From Pigmentibacter ruber (GTDB taxonomy: Bacteria > Bdellovibrionota_B > Oligoflexia > Silvanigrellales > Silvanigrellaceae): DNA of 64,000 nucleotides. The notes beneath the pieces were generated by a model, which worked only from the letters and a program-made list of their open reading frames with translations, was not told where the DNA came from and did not search any database. Location: positions 310,001 through 374,000 of the forward strand of contig NZ_WSSC01000004.1 in NCBI RefSeq assembly GCF_009792895.1, read 5' to 3'. Positions 55,343 through 64,000 of the stretch are shown here, piece by piece (position 1 is the stretch's first letter; every line of letters begins with the position of its first letter). Both the position numbers and the translations under genes were made by a program.

Positions 55343-55750
55343 ATGCTAAAAAAAGTGTTGTTTTCTTTGATAATTTCATTACCTTTTGTTGCTTCTGCAA
55401 AATCTATTTTAGAACCAGGCGAAACTCTTGTTGTTGGAAGAGTTCTTCAATCACCAAATCTTTGCTTTACTTTAGGTTTTAGAGATCAAGGAAATTTAGT
55501 AATTACAAATAGATCAGGAAAAGTAATATGGAGTTCAAATACATACAACACTTATGCAACGCAGCTCTATATAGATTATGGTAGTAATTTGAAACTTTTA
55601 AACTCAACTGGTGCTCCAATTAATTGGCAAACTAATACTTCTGGGGCTTTTGGCTTTTTGAGATTGCAAAATGATGGGAACTTAGTAATTTATAGCGACG
55701 CATTTAAACCTTTATGGTATACAGGAAGCTATGACGCTCCTTGTGGATAA
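55343..55750 (+). CDS. Secreted bulb-type (mannose-binding) lectin
   Basis: 135 residues, signal peptide ending at ASA-KSI, AAGGAAG before the ATG. The mature part is one bulb-type lectin domain: FRDQGNLVITNRSGKVIWSS and LQNDGNLVIYSDAFKPLW carry the QXDXNXVXY mannose-site pattern (second one nearly complete, NDGNLVIY), with a degenerate middle site (IDYGSNLKLL). Two cysteines bracket the domain (LCFTL, PCG). Probably binds mannose-containing glycans outside the cell. Last gene of the secretome island. Confidence 0.88.
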   Translation: MLKKVLFSLIISLPFVASAKSILEPGETLVVGRVLQSPNLCFTLGFRDQGNLVITNRSGKVIWSSNTYNTYATQLYIDYGSNLKLLNSTGAPINWQTNTSGAFGFLRLQNDGNLVIYSDAFKPLWYTGSYDAPCG

Positions 55751-55841
55751 GATGCATTTTTTATTGACCACAATTTGCTAGTAAAATTATTCTCTGAGCA
55801 ACTTCGTCTTCACTTCTGGAAATACAGTGCTTGTATTAAAT

Positions 55842-56120
55842 TTATAATTTATTGTTAGCTTCCAACATTTCATCGATAATCTGCTGAATTTCTGGGTTTT
55901 TCCAAGTTAAATGCTCATGTAACTCTAATGCAATCAACATTGGTGCTAATTTTTTAATAGTTTCTTTTGCACCTACCTTAGCGCTTTCAGATGATGCAGT
56001 AGAAGAAAGTATTTTTGCATTTGCTAATACCGCAGCAACAGTTCCTTTTCTTGCTTTAATCCCATCAATTTCTAATTCATTTATATCATTAGGTAAAATA
56101 TCTTCTGGCATTATACTCAT
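55842..56120 (-). CDS. Small helical protein of unknown function
   Basis: 92 residues, no signal; mainly helical with an Ala/Ser-rich middle (ILSSTASSESAKVGAKE). GGAGGT before the ATG makes it a credible gene. Not recognised. Confidence 0.65.
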   Translation of the reverse strand: MSIMPEDILPNDINELEIDGIKARKGTVAAVLANAKILSSTASSESAKVGAKETIKKLAPMLIALELHEHLTWKNPEIQQIIDEMLEANNKL

Positions 56121-56337
56121 GAACCACCTCCAAAGATTTTATAAAAAACCTAAAACAGGCTATTATTATATTAATGTGCTAAAAAAAGCAATGATTTTGA
56201 ATTTAAGAAACATCATTTACCAAATAACATTCTAACATTTAGTAATATAAATTTACCAAACTTAATTTTTCCTTTACTAAAATATCTTTTATTAATAATA
56301 TCAAATGTAACTTAATTACTAGGGGAAGAGTAAAAAC

Positions 56338-56700
56338 ATGAGCTCTGAAAAAAATAAAAATATTGCGCTCAAATGGCTTGCAGCTTTTAATCAACATAAT
56401 CTAGAGAATCTTCTTTCACTTTACGCAGAAAATGCTGAACATTATAGCCCAAAATTAAAAATCAGGATGCCTGAAACAAATGGACTTATAAAAGGAAAAA
56501 ATTCATTAAGAGAGTGGTGGAAAGATGCATTTGAAAGACTGTCCACTTTAAAATATGAGCCCAAAAAAATTGTTGCGGATGAAAATACAGTTTTTATGGA
56601 ATATATTCGACATGTTGAGAATGAAGAAAAATTAATGGTGTGCGAAGTTCTTGAAATAAAGAATGATGTTATAATATTTTCTAGAGTTTATCATAGTTAA
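56338..56700 (+). CDS. SnoaL/NTF2-like protein
   Basis: 120 residues. Cone-shaped alpha+beta fold pattern of the SnoaL-like group: NIALKWLAAFNQHNLENLLSLYAENAEHYSP, GKNSLREWWKDAFERL, KIVADENTVFMEY, and ISRVYH-like end (IFSRVYHS). AGGGGAAG upstream. Such proteins are small-molecule isomerases, cyclases or non-catalytic binders; no substrate can be named. Confidence 0.8.
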   Translation: MSSEKNKNIALKWLAAFNQHNLENLLSLYAENAEHYSPKLKIRMPETNGLIKGKNSLREWWKDAFERLSTLKYEPKKIVADENTVFMEYIRHVENEEKLMVCEVLEIKNDVIIFSRVYHS

Positions 56701-56793
56701 TTTGATAAATATAAATTACTCGCTTCTAAAGGAGCGAGAATGAAGTCTCGGTTTGTTTAAAAAAGAAAAATAAGTATAATTCTATTTAATAAA

Positions 56794-58551
56794 TTAAACA
56801 GAATTATACTTTGCATATTCAGTTTTAATTTCATCCATTAAAACTTTTACTATTTCATCGGTTTTAATTTTACGAGCTTCCATTCTATTGTCCCGATATT
56901 TTAATTCAACACAGCCTTCCGCCAATGTTTTTGGAGAAAGAATAACACGAAATGGAATACCAAATAGATCTGCATCAGCAAATTGAGATCCAGGTTTTTC
57001 ATCTCGATCATCAATTAAAACATCAATTTTTGCCGCCATCATTTTTTTATAAAGTTCTTCAGATATATCTTGTACAGCCTGTTCCTTTTTATTTAGAACA
57101 CAAAAATGCACTTCAAAAGGAGCAATAGGTAACGGTAAAATAGGTCCTCTATCATCATGGCTTTCTTCAATTATAGCTGGAAGAAGTCGTGTAATACCTA
57201 TACCGTAACAACCCATAATTGGGTATTGCTTTTTCCCCTGATGATCTAGATAAGTACATTCCATATCTTTTGAATACTTTGTTCCAAGATGAAATATATT
57301 TCCAATTTCTATTCCGCGAGTTTCTTTTAGTTCTTTCCCGCATTCTGGACAAGGATCGCCTTCACGTGCTGCTGCAATATCCCCAATAATAACCTTTTTC
57401 TTTTCTGAATCAGTTAATTTATCTAGAAAATCGCGTTGTACATTAAAGTTAACAAAGTGAAAATCTTTTTCGTTTGCCCCAGTGGCAAAATTGTTTCCTT
57501 TTGCTACAGTATGATCTATTATAACGTAACAAGTCTGCAGATTTAATCCAACTGGCCCCGTACTACCAGCAACAGCTCCAGCCTTTACAATTGCTTCTGG
57601 TGTTGCAGGAATAACTTCTGATTGAACTAATGTTCGCACTTTTTTATCAATAACTTCTAAATCACCACGAACAAAAGTAATAACAGGAATGCCTTTTAAA
57701 GTTTGAAACATAACAGCTTTAGCTGTTTGCTCAGCTGAACAATTTAATTGCTTGATTAATAATTCTATTGTTTTTGCATTTGGTGTGTGGACTTTTTCAA
57801 GACTTTTTTCAGCTTCTGAGCGAATGACAAATGGTGAAGTAGATATTTCTTCGTTTGCACTATACTTACAATGTGGACAAGTTATTAGTTTATCTTCGCC
57901 TGTAGGAACTAGCATTTGAAATTCATGCGAATAGCGGCCACCAAAAAGTCCATTATCGGACATAACACTCACAAAATTTTTGCATCCTGTTCGTTTAAAA
58001 AAACGATTATAGGCAGCAAATACTTGATCATAATATTCTTTTAAATCTTCTTCAGAAGTATGGAAACTATAAGCATCTTTCATAGTAAATTCACGTAAAC
58101 GGATAAGTCCGCCTCTTGGACGAGGCTCATCACGGAATTTAGTTTGAATTTGATATAACATTACTGGCAATTGTCTATAACTTGTTACTTCTGTGCGAGT
58201 TAAATAAACAACAGGCTCTTCATGCGTAGGATTTAAAACCATTGGTTTTTCATTTCTATCATGAAATTTCATCATATCTTTACCAAAAGTTTGATATCGA
58301 CCAGTTTCTTCCCAAAGTTCTTTTGTTGCTGAACAAGGCATTCTTATTTCTTGTCCTTCAACAGCATTCATTTCTTCGCGACAAATTTTTTCAATTTTTG
58401 CAATTGAGCGCATACCAAGCGGAAGTATTCCGTAAACTCCAGCAGAATACTGACGCATAAAACCACCACGCAACATAAATTTATGACTAGGCAATTCACT
58501 ATCACGTGGTGTTTCTTTAATAGTTCTTCCCACTAACTTAGACATACGCAT
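56794..58551 (-). CDS. proS: Prolyl-tRNA synthetase, bacterial type with editing domain
   Basis: 585 residues, the bacterial ProS length. Class II motifs: GGFMRQYSAGVYGILPLGMRS (motif 1 region), TKFRDEPRPRGGLIRLREFTMKDAYSFH (motif 2), and GCYGIGITRLLPAIIEE (motif 3). The insertion at about residues 225-405 is the YbaK-like Ala-tRNAPro editing domain (KAVMFQTLKGIPVITFVRGD; NFATGANEKDFHFVNFN). GGAG before the ATG. Downstream neighbour genes run on the same strand. Confidence 0.97.
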   Translation of the reverse strand: MRMSKLVGRTIKETPRDSELPSHKFMLRGGFMRQYSAGVYGILPLGMRSIAKIEKICREEMNAVEGQEIRMPCSATKELWEETGRYQTFGKDMMKFHDRNEKPMVLNPTHEEPVVYLTRTEVTSYRQLPVMLYQIQTKFRDEPRPRGGLIRLREFTMKDAYSFHTSEEDLKEYYDQVFAAYNRFFKRTGCKNFVSVMSDNGLFGGRYSHEFQMLVPTGEDKLITCPHCKYSANEEISTSPFVIRSEAEKSLEKVHTPNAKTIELLIKQLNCSAEQTAKAVMFQTLKGIPVITFVRGDLEVIDKKVRTLVQSEVIPATPEAIVKAGAVAGSTGPVGLNLQTCYVIIDHTVAKGNNFATGANEKDFHFVNFNVQRDFLDKLTDSEKKKVIIGDIAAAREGDPCPECGKELKETRGIEIGNIFHLGTKYSKDMECTYLDHQGKKQYPIMGCYGIGITRLLPAIIEESHDDRGPILPLPIAPFEVHFCVLNKKEQAVQDISEELYKKMMAAKIDVLIDDRDEKPGSQFADADLFGIPFRVILSPKTLAEGCVELKYRDNRMEARKIKTDEIVKVLMDEIKTEYAKYNSV

Positions 58552-58578
58552 AAAAATTTCTCCGAGAATAATAACTAA

Positions 58579-59478
58579 TTAATTTTTATTTAATAGATCT
58601 TCTAACATGATGGACTTTCCACCAAGATAATCTTTCATAGAAAGGTATTCTTTTTTTGCTGACTCTAGATAATTACCACGCCGAACGCATGTTAAAAGAC
58701 GATTTTTAGGCGTATGAGTTGAAGGCACAAATTCAGTAGCCGTTACTTCATAGCCAGATGCTCTAGTCAAGATCATGCGTAAAGAATCCGTTAAATGAGC
58801 TGCGGTTTCGCGCCTAATTTGCGGTGTATGAAAAACAGGGTTTAACGGATGCTCTCCTTCAATTTCTTTCCACTTTCTGGCTAATTCAGCCTGGCAACAT
58901 GGCGCAACAGCAATAAAATCTGTCTTTTCTTTAATTGCAAATGCAAGTGCCATATCAGTAGCTGTATCACAAGCGTGTAATGCCACAACTGCATTTGGTC
59001 TATTTTCATAAGGCCAATTATAAGTATTCATTGAAGCGCATTCAAAACTTAAAAAGTCATTATATCCGAGTTTTTCAGCCTTTTCTATACAGCTTTTAAT
59101 TATTTTTTGATTTGTATCAACTCCAACAATTTTTGCTGGTACTTTCCATTTTTCTTTAAAACACCAAGCTAATAAAAATGTTAAATAAGATTTTCCACAG
59201 CCAACATCAAGAATATGAACAGTTTTGTGCCGACTGACAAGATCAGTAAAATGTGTTTCTAACAAATTAAACATATGATTAATTTGAATAAATTTTTTGA
59301 GATTATCAGGAGACAGAGAGGCATCTGCATTTAATAAACCAAGTAACCTTAGCAATTGAGGTGCAGATTTAGGAGTAATCGTATATTTTTTGTCTCCTAG
59401 TATTTTTTTAAGTCGCTCTTCAGTCCACCACTTATCAGCTAACTCCATAATAGTTGGAGGCTTTTTGTATAATTCCAT
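58579..59478 (-). CDS. SAM-dependent methyltransferase (Methyltransf_32 type)
   Basis: 299 residues. Rossmann methyltransferase: LDVGCGKSYLTFLLAW (SAM loop), VGVDTNQ, ECASMNTY, ALHACDTATDMALAFAI, VAPCCQAELARKW. This set fits the Methyltransf_32 group (METTL25/GSTCD-like), possibly acting on RNA. It starts two bases after the Cof-type gene ends, so the pair is coupled. Substrate not known. Confidence 0.85.
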   Translation of the reverse strand: MELYKKPPTIMELADKWWTEERLKKILGDKKYTITPKSAPQLLRLLGLLNADASLSPDNLKKFIQINHMFNLLETHFTDLVSRHKTVHILDVGCGKSYLTFLLAWCFKEKWKVPAKIVGVDTNQKIIKSCIEKAEKLGYNDFLSFECASMNTYNWPYENRPNAVVALHACDTATDMALAFAIKEKTDFIAVAPCCQAELARKWKEIEGEHPLNPVFHTPQIRRETAAHLTDSLRMILTRASGYEVTATEFVPSTHTPKNRLLTCVRRGNYLESAKKEYLSMKDYLGGKSIMLEDLLNKN

Positions 59479-59480
59479 AT

Positions 59481-60332
59481 TTAAATATTTCCAGCCAATT
59501 TAAGACGTTCTAAGAAAACAGAAACCCCATCTTCATCGTTAGATAGCGCTTTCGCCTTCGCTATTTTTAAAGCATGACTATCAGCATTTGCCATCGCAAC
59601 ACCGAGTCCAGCTTGTTGTAACATTTCAACATCGTTTTCACCATCACCAAAGGCGATCACGTCTTTAATATCTATTCCTAAATAATTGCAGACAATATGC
59701 ATAGCAGTACCTTTATTAACGGTAGGAGAGCCTATTTCTATCCATGGCCAACCATTAAAAGTACAGAATTTTGCATTATATTTTTCTTGAAAAAAGTTAC
59801 TTTGTGTAGCTAAAAAAAGTTCTCTATCACTATCAGGAGATAATAAAATTAAAAAACTAACAACAGAATCCATTGGAGGATTATCTAAATCAAGTTGCAT
59901 AACATCAGTGTCATAATGTGAAGCAAATTCATTACTATCTAATAAATTTGGATGCAAACAATAAAAGCCTTTTGAAGTATCAACTAAGATATTTTGAATA
60001 GGATTATTCGCACCTTGATTCAAATATTGCCGTAGCATATTAAAAATCGCATCTCGTAAATGATTATCTATAAAAGAAAGTAACATTGAATAATCATCAG
60101 CTATATTTTTCCTGATATCATTCCCATTTAAAGTAATAACTGGCTCACATAAATTTAATCCTTCAGTTACTGCTTTTACTGACTTAATTGTTCTTCCTGT
60201 TGAAACAATAACTTTTACACCTTGGGAAATTAACTCATTCAAACATTTTAAATTTCTAGATGAAATTTTCTTTTGCGAATTCAACAAAGTACCATCTAGA
60301 TCTACAAAAATTGCTTTATAATTAAAGCTCAT
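59481..60332 (-). CDS. Cof-type HAD-superfamily phosphatase
   Basis: 283 residues from the ATG at 60332 (GGAG upstream; in-frame GTG at 60338 is adjacent to that site). HAD motifs: FVDLDGTLLNS (I), VIVSTGR (II), NKGTAMHIVCNYLG Lys (III), and FGDGENDVEMLQQAGLGVAMANA (IV), with a C2B-type cap between II and III. Dephosphorylates sugar phosphates or cofactors such as PLP or FMN; exact substrate unknown. Confidence 0.9.
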   Translation of the reverse strand: MSFNYKAIFVDLDGTLLNSQKKISSRNLKCLNELISQGVKVIVSTGRTIKSVKAVTEGLNLCEPVITLNGNDIRKNIADDYSMLLSFIDNHLRDAIFNMLRQYLNQGANNPIQNILVDTSKGFYCLHPNLLDSNEFASHYDTDVMQLDLDNPPMDSVVSFLILLSPDSDRELFLATQSNFFQEKYNAKFCTFNGWPWIEIGSPTVNKGTAMHIVCNYLGIDIKDVIAFGDGENDVEMLQQAGLGVAMANADSHALKIAKAKALSNDEDGVSVFLERLKLAGNI

Positions 60333-60364
60333 ATTCACTCCATGTAAAAATTCTTGTTGATTTC

Positions 60365-62368
60365 TTAGCTTAAAATTGCACCTTCTTTTAAATATTCAGG
60401 TAGAAATACAGGATTTACTTTACCATCTAAAGTATCTGTTGATAACATCATTCCTTCGCTTGTTCCAAAACGCATTTTTCTCGGCGCTAGATTACAGACA
60501 ATGATTACTTTATGATTTACTACTTCTTCTGGCTTAATCCATTCACGTATTCCAGAAAAAATAACGCGTTCTCCCAATTCTCCTAATGAAACAGAAAGTT
60601 TTAATAATTTATCAGAACCTTCAACACATTCAGCACTTATAACAGTTCCAACACGCATTTGGACTTTAGAAAAATCTTGAATTTGGATTGTTTCCGTAAC
60701 TTGAGTATTTGTCTGTGTTACTTTTTCTTCTTTCATTTTTTCTTTTCCAATAACTTTAGTCTCAGAATTTTTTACTTTATTTTTTTCATTACTACTTTTA
60801 GGCTCTAGTATTGCTAACTCAGCTTGAATATCTATCCTATTAAATAATTTAGGAATGGATTCACAGATAAATCCTGCTTTAATATTCAAACAATTGCTAG
60901 CTCTATTAAAGTGTTCTGAAACTGGGACATTAATTTCTCCCACACTTTCAAGCAATTCTTTCATTTTTTCAGGATAAAAGCTGTAAGCTAAATATCCAAC
61001 AGTTTTTAATACAGTAACACATGTAGCTAAAATATTTGCCAACTGTACTTTTGAATTATCATCAATAATTTTAGCTATTTCCCAAGGTTTTTGTTGTGCT
61101 ATATGTTTATCCGCCAAAGAAACAAGCAAAGAAATTTCATTTAAAGCATCTGATAATTTGAATTCATCAAAAGCTTTTGTTACTATATTGATAGCATTTT
61201 TACAAGCTTCTACTATTTCGTTTTGTTCGGAAAGCAATTTACTTTCATAGTATTTAGGAATTTCTTTAGAAAAATATTTTTCAATCATCGTTAAAGTACG
61301 AGATAATAAATTACCAATTCCATTGGCAAGATCAGAATTATATCTTTCAAAATATGACTTCCATGATATATCAATATCTTCCCCAGGATTTGTTGCACGA
61401 TAAACAAAGTTTACAAACATATCTCTACCATAATGTAAAATTTGTTCCACTGTAACAACATTTCCTAGACTTTTAGACATTTTATGACCATCTTTTAGCA
61501 ACCAACCAGTAACAAGTAATTTTGGTAGCGGGATATCTAAAGACAAGCACATAGCTGGCCAAAAAATACCATGAAATTTTAAAATATCTTTGCCTAATAT
61601 ATGATAAGCATTATTCCAAAAAGGACTTGTTCTTGATTCTTCTAAACCACCTATACCTGTAACATAATTAGGTAGAGCATCGAACCAAACATAGGCGACA
61701 TGTTCCTTATCAAAAGGTAATTCTACACCCCAAGTTAATCTTGTTTTTGGACGAGATATACTGAGATCACCTTCTAAACTATCAAGCATAGAAAGTAATT
61801 CATTAATATATCTTTCTTGCTGAGTTATTTTTCCTTGTGAAATTAATTCTCTTAAACTTTGTTTATATTTTGATGTCTTAAAAAAATAATTTTTTTCTTT
61901 TCTTAATTCTGTAGGTCTTTTATGAACAAGACAGTTATTATTTTCGTCTCTTTCATTGCTATTTAAAAAACCTTCACATTTAATACAATAATACCCCTCA
62001 TGTTCACCAAAATATATGTCACCTTTTTTATAACAATAAGTTAATATATCACTCACATTTTTTACATGGTTTTTATCAGTTGTTCTAATAAAAATATCAT
62101 TGTTTAAGCCAAATTTTTTAAACTCATCTTGCCAAAGCTGAGCCATATTATCTACTAATTTTTGTGGAGATACTCCAAGCTCTTTTGCTTTATCTTGTAC
62201 AGCTTCACCATGCTCATCAAGACCAGTTAAAAATTTTACTTGCTCACCTCTTTGCTGATAATGAGCCTTCAACACACTTGCGAGTATAGTTGCATAAACA
62301 TGGCCAGCATGTGGGTTTCCATTAGCATAATATATAGGAGTGGTAAAATATCGACACGCTTTAGCCAT
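60365..62368 (-). CDS. metG: Methionyl-tRNA synthetase with C-terminal tRNA-binding domain
   Basis: 667 residues. Class I synthetase: HIGH-type motif NPHAGHVYA, KMSKS motif (DGHKMSKSLGNVV), and a metal-knuckle region with cysteines (YYCIKCEGF) of the shorter, single-knuckle type. The last 110 residues form an EMAP/Trbp111-like domain (KVQMRVGTVISAECVEGSDKLLKLSVSLG, NLAPRKMRFGTSEGMML), joined by a charged linker. AAGGAA before the ATG. Separated from rpoZ by a terminator, so it has its own promoter. Confidence 0.96.
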   Translation of the reverse strand: MAKACRYFTTPIYYANGNPHAGHVYATILASVLKAHYQQRGEQVKFLTGLDEHGEAVQDKAKELGVSPQKLVDNMAQLWQDEFKKFGLNNDIFIRTTDKNHVKNVSDILTYCYKKGDIYFGEHEGYYCIKCEGFLNSNERDENNNCLVHKRPTELRKEKNYFFKTSKYKQSLRELISQGKITQQERYINELLSMLDSLEGDLSISRPKTRLTWGVELPFDKEHVAYVWFDALPNYVTGIGGLEESRTSPFWNNAYHILGKDILKFHGIFWPAMCLSLDIPLPKLLVTGWLLKDGHKMSKSLGNVVTVEQILHYGRDMFVNFVYRATNPGEDIDISWKSYFERYNSDLANGIGNLLSRTLTMIEKYFSKEIPKYYESKLLSEQNEIVEACKNAINIVTKAFDEFKLSDALNEISLLVSLADKHIAQQKPWEIAKIIDDNSKVQLANILATCVTVLKTVGYLAYSFYPEKMKELLESVGEINVPVSEHFNRASNCLNIKAGFICESIPKLFNRIDIQAELAILEPKSSNEKNKVKNSETKVIGKEKMKEEKVTQTNTQVTETIQIQDFSKVQMRVGTVISAECVEGSDKLLKLSVSLGELGERVIFSGIREWIKPEEVVNHKVIIVCNLAPRKMRFGTSEGMMLSTDTLDGKVNPVFLPEYLKEGAILS

Positions 62369-62394
62369 AAATTATAATTCCTTTTATCTCAAAA

Positions 62395-62431
62395 TAAAAA
62401 ACTGGAAACTGTATAAATGACAGAATCCAGT
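62395..62431 (-). terminator. Intrinsic terminator of rpoZ
   Basis: On the minus strand ACTGGA-TT-CTGT pairs with ACAG-TT-TCCAGT around a seven-base loop, followed by six T. It lies between rpoZ and metG. Confidence 0.8.
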
Positions 62432-62477
62432 CTAAAAAGTGGGAAATATAAACTCATAAATAAAATAAGGAGATGAG

Positions 62478-62705
62478 CTATTTAACCTTGTTTGGTAATT
62501 GCAAACCAGGAACAATCTCAGCATTTTTAATTCCTACTTTTCCTGCAGCTATTTCACGCAAAGCAGTAACTGCTTCTTTATTTTTACATTCAACTAAGGG
62601 ATCGCTACCTTTTTGAAGTTGGCGCATGCGACGAGCAGCTAGCATAACCACTGCAAAGCGATTAGGAATTTGATCTAGACAATCTTGAACTGAAATACGA
62701 GCCAT
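62478..62705 (-). CDS. rpoZ: RNA polymerase omega subunit
   Basis: 75 residues from the ATG at 62705 (AAAGGA upstream); an in-frame extension to 62771 is not used. Typical omega N-terminus [29 protein letters not shown], then [15 protein letters not shown]. Assembles beta' into RNA polymerase. Followed by its own terminator. Confidence 0.93.
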   Translation of the reverse strand: MARISVQDCLDQIPNRFAVVMLAARRMRQLQKGSDPLVECKNKEAVTALREIAAGKVGIKNAEIVPGLQLPNKVK

Positions 62706-62905
62706 AATGCATCCTTTAAAAGAGCAAAAGGAAAATAAAAACACTGCCTTTAAAAATACAGCATAACACATGCTTGTAGCAATAGCTTAAGCATGCGTCA
62801 ACACGTTTTTAAACTGATCGTCTGAAGTTTGCATCGTTTTTCCTACCATCTTAAAATGTGTTAATTGATAAGGTTTTAGAACGCTTGCTTTTGGAGAAGA
62901 TTGAA

Positions 62906-64000
62906 ATGACTCTTACCTACACACCAAAAAGAATAATAATAACAATTATTTCAGCATGCTTGGTGGCTTTCATAGTTTATTACTCAACCATCCGTAAAAA
63001 CTCACAATCAGCAAAAAACCCTAAAGACATTGTGACAGTAGCACTAGATTCAAAAATCACTTCGGGTGATCCAAGAATTATTGGATCTGACGCGAATAGT
63101 CAATATATTGAAAATATAAGATTTTTACCATTAATTAGCTTTGATGAACAAGGACAAATATTATACATATTAGTCAATGAAATTAAAACATTATCAAATA
63201 AATCATGGAATATTTACCTAAAAAAGGGCATTAAATTTTCTAATGGAAAAGAAATCACCGCTTATGATGTTGAAGCAACATATAATCAAATTATCGCTCC
63301 CCAAGGAAATTTTCCTCCAAGCCCAAGAAAAGCAGCTTTTAGCAGTGTGACTTCATTCAAAGCCATTTCCGAACATCAAATTCATATTGAATTAGACTCT
63401 CCAGATGTCTCTTTTCTAAATAATTTAGTGGTAGGAATTTTACCAAAAGATGCAGCCTTGAATGCAGCTCCCAACGAAGTAGATAATAAAGGTTATGAAA
63501 GTGGCCCTTTTATTTTAAAGTCAACTTCTAGTTCCGAATGGATTTTAGAAAAAAACGACCATTACAATTTGGGTGACAAACCTAAAATAAAAGAAGTTGT
63601 GTTCAAAATTATTACTGACAGTGGAACTCGTTACGCAGCTTTAATTCGAGGAGATATAGACATTGCACAAAATGCAATAGATCCTGACAAAATAACTTTA
63701 ATTGAAAATACAAAAAAAGACACATTTAATGTACTTAGTGCACCCAAATTATCCACAACTTATTTAGCATTTAACTTTAAAGATCCAATCTTTAGTAATT
63801 TAAAAGTACGCCAAGCAATCGCATATGCAATTGACAGAAAAAGTATTTTACAATTCAGAATGCAAGGGCAAGGGATACTTGCAAATAGTATGTTTCCTCC
63901 AACAAACTATTTTTACGATAACTCTATTCCTGAAATTCCATTTAACCCTCAAAGAGCCAAAACATTATTAAAAGAAACAAGTATCCAAGAGCCACTTGCG
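62906..64000 (+). CDS. Family-5 extracellular solute-binding protein, 3' end outside window
   Basis: 365 codons to the window edge, GGAGA before the ATG at 62906. N-terminal hydrophobic segment (residues 9-27) contains ISAC, a possible lipobox, though hydrophobic residues continue after the Cys, so a membrane anchor is equally likely. SBP_bac_5 landmarks: PLISFDEQG, LKKGIKFSNGKEITAYDVEATY, GPFILKS, RYAALIRGDIDIAQN, LAFNFKDPIFSNLKVRQAIAYAIDR. Binds peptides or similar solutes for an ABC importer, usually of the Dpp/Opp type. Importer genes would lie outside the window. Confidence 0.9.
   Translation, partial: MTLTYTPKRIIITIISACLVAFIVYYSTIRKNSQSAKNPKDIVTVALDSKITSGDPRIIGSDANSQYIENIRFLPLISFDEQGQILYILVNEIKTLSNKSWNIYLKKGIKFSNGKEITAYDVEATYNQIIAPQGNFPPSPRKAAFSSVTSFKAISEHQIHIELDSPDVSFLNNLVVGILPKDAALNAAPNEVDNKGYESGPFILKSTSSSEWILEKNDHYNLGDKPKIKEVVFKIITDSGTRYAALIRGDIDIAQNAIDPDKITLIENTKKDTFNVLSAPKLSTTYLAFNFKDPIFSNLKVRQAIAYAIDRKSILQFRMQGQGILANSMFPPTNYFYDNSIPEIPFNPQRAKTLLKETSIQEPLA

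Noticed and set aside
1-64000. CRISPR arrays, insertion sequences, integrases, prophage genes, rRNA
   Set aside because: No spaced direct repeats, transposase or integrase motifs, or rRNA sequence were seen anywhere in the window.

Overview
The window is strongly AT-rich DNA with long AT-only spacers between genes. It comes from a Gram-negative heterotroph: there are outer-membrane and lipoprotein-type products, many Sec signal peptides and periplasmic binding proteins. Low G+C, very many secreted proteins of unknown family and repeated orphan type-1 periplasmic binding proteins suggest the Silvanigrellales/Oligoflexia (Bdellovibrionota), a group often found with aquatic invertebrates or protists. 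That placement is inference; the window has no rRNA gene.

Layout. 1-2.1 kb: tail of an ABC-2 type exporter (ATPase plus two permeases). 2.3-3.4 kb: serC. 3.6-10 kb: accessory block with a large unknown protein ending in a proline run, a secreted protein with an aerolysin-like Ser/Thr-rich hairpin, and, divergent from it, a secreted pertussis-toxin-S1-like ADP-ribosyltransferase with a probable lectin tail. 10-16.5 kb: orphan binding protein, a decayed PstB-like ATPase, citrate synthase, a PolB-like exonuclease, an outer-membrane barrel and an exported HAD-Nudix fusion. 17-24.2 kb: a family-5 solute-binding-like protein without signal peptide, pncB, a CPA2 antiporter, and an unknown gene translationally coupled to fahA. 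24.5-26.2 kb: HTH regulator with a dead ImmA/IrrE domain and a pentapeptide-repeat protein. 26.3-31.9 kb: secreted unknowns, including a paralogous pair and a miniature M13-type metallopeptidase. 32-44 kb: FAD oxidoreductase, tRNA-Asp, prfC, an envelope-type operon ending in rsmE, agmatine-to-putrescine genes (aguA, aguB), another binding protein and HU. 44.3-51 kb: pdxY, MgtC-like protein, lipoprotein, gshB divergent from hmgA, murG, tsaE. 51-55.8 kb: third binding protein and a secretome island with two tandem exported F-box-like proteins, a Cys-rich peptide and a bulb-type lectin. 55.8-64 kb: housekeeping block (proS, methyltransferase, Cof-type phosphatase, metG, rpoZ) and the start of a family-5 solute-binding protein.

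How it fits together. Core metabolism (serine, NAD salvage, citrate, tyrosine/homogentisate breakdown, putrescine, glutathione, PLP salvage) and translation genes alternate with single genes or small clusters for exported proteins. Several of these have eukaryote-directed folds: ADP-ribosyltransferase, pore-former-like, F-box, bulb lectin and neprilysin-like peptidase. The most striking content is this dispersed host-interaction secretome rather than one compact system. Second is a set of enzyme-derived proteins that have lost catalytic residues (PstB-like ATPase, ImmA/IrrE-like regulator).
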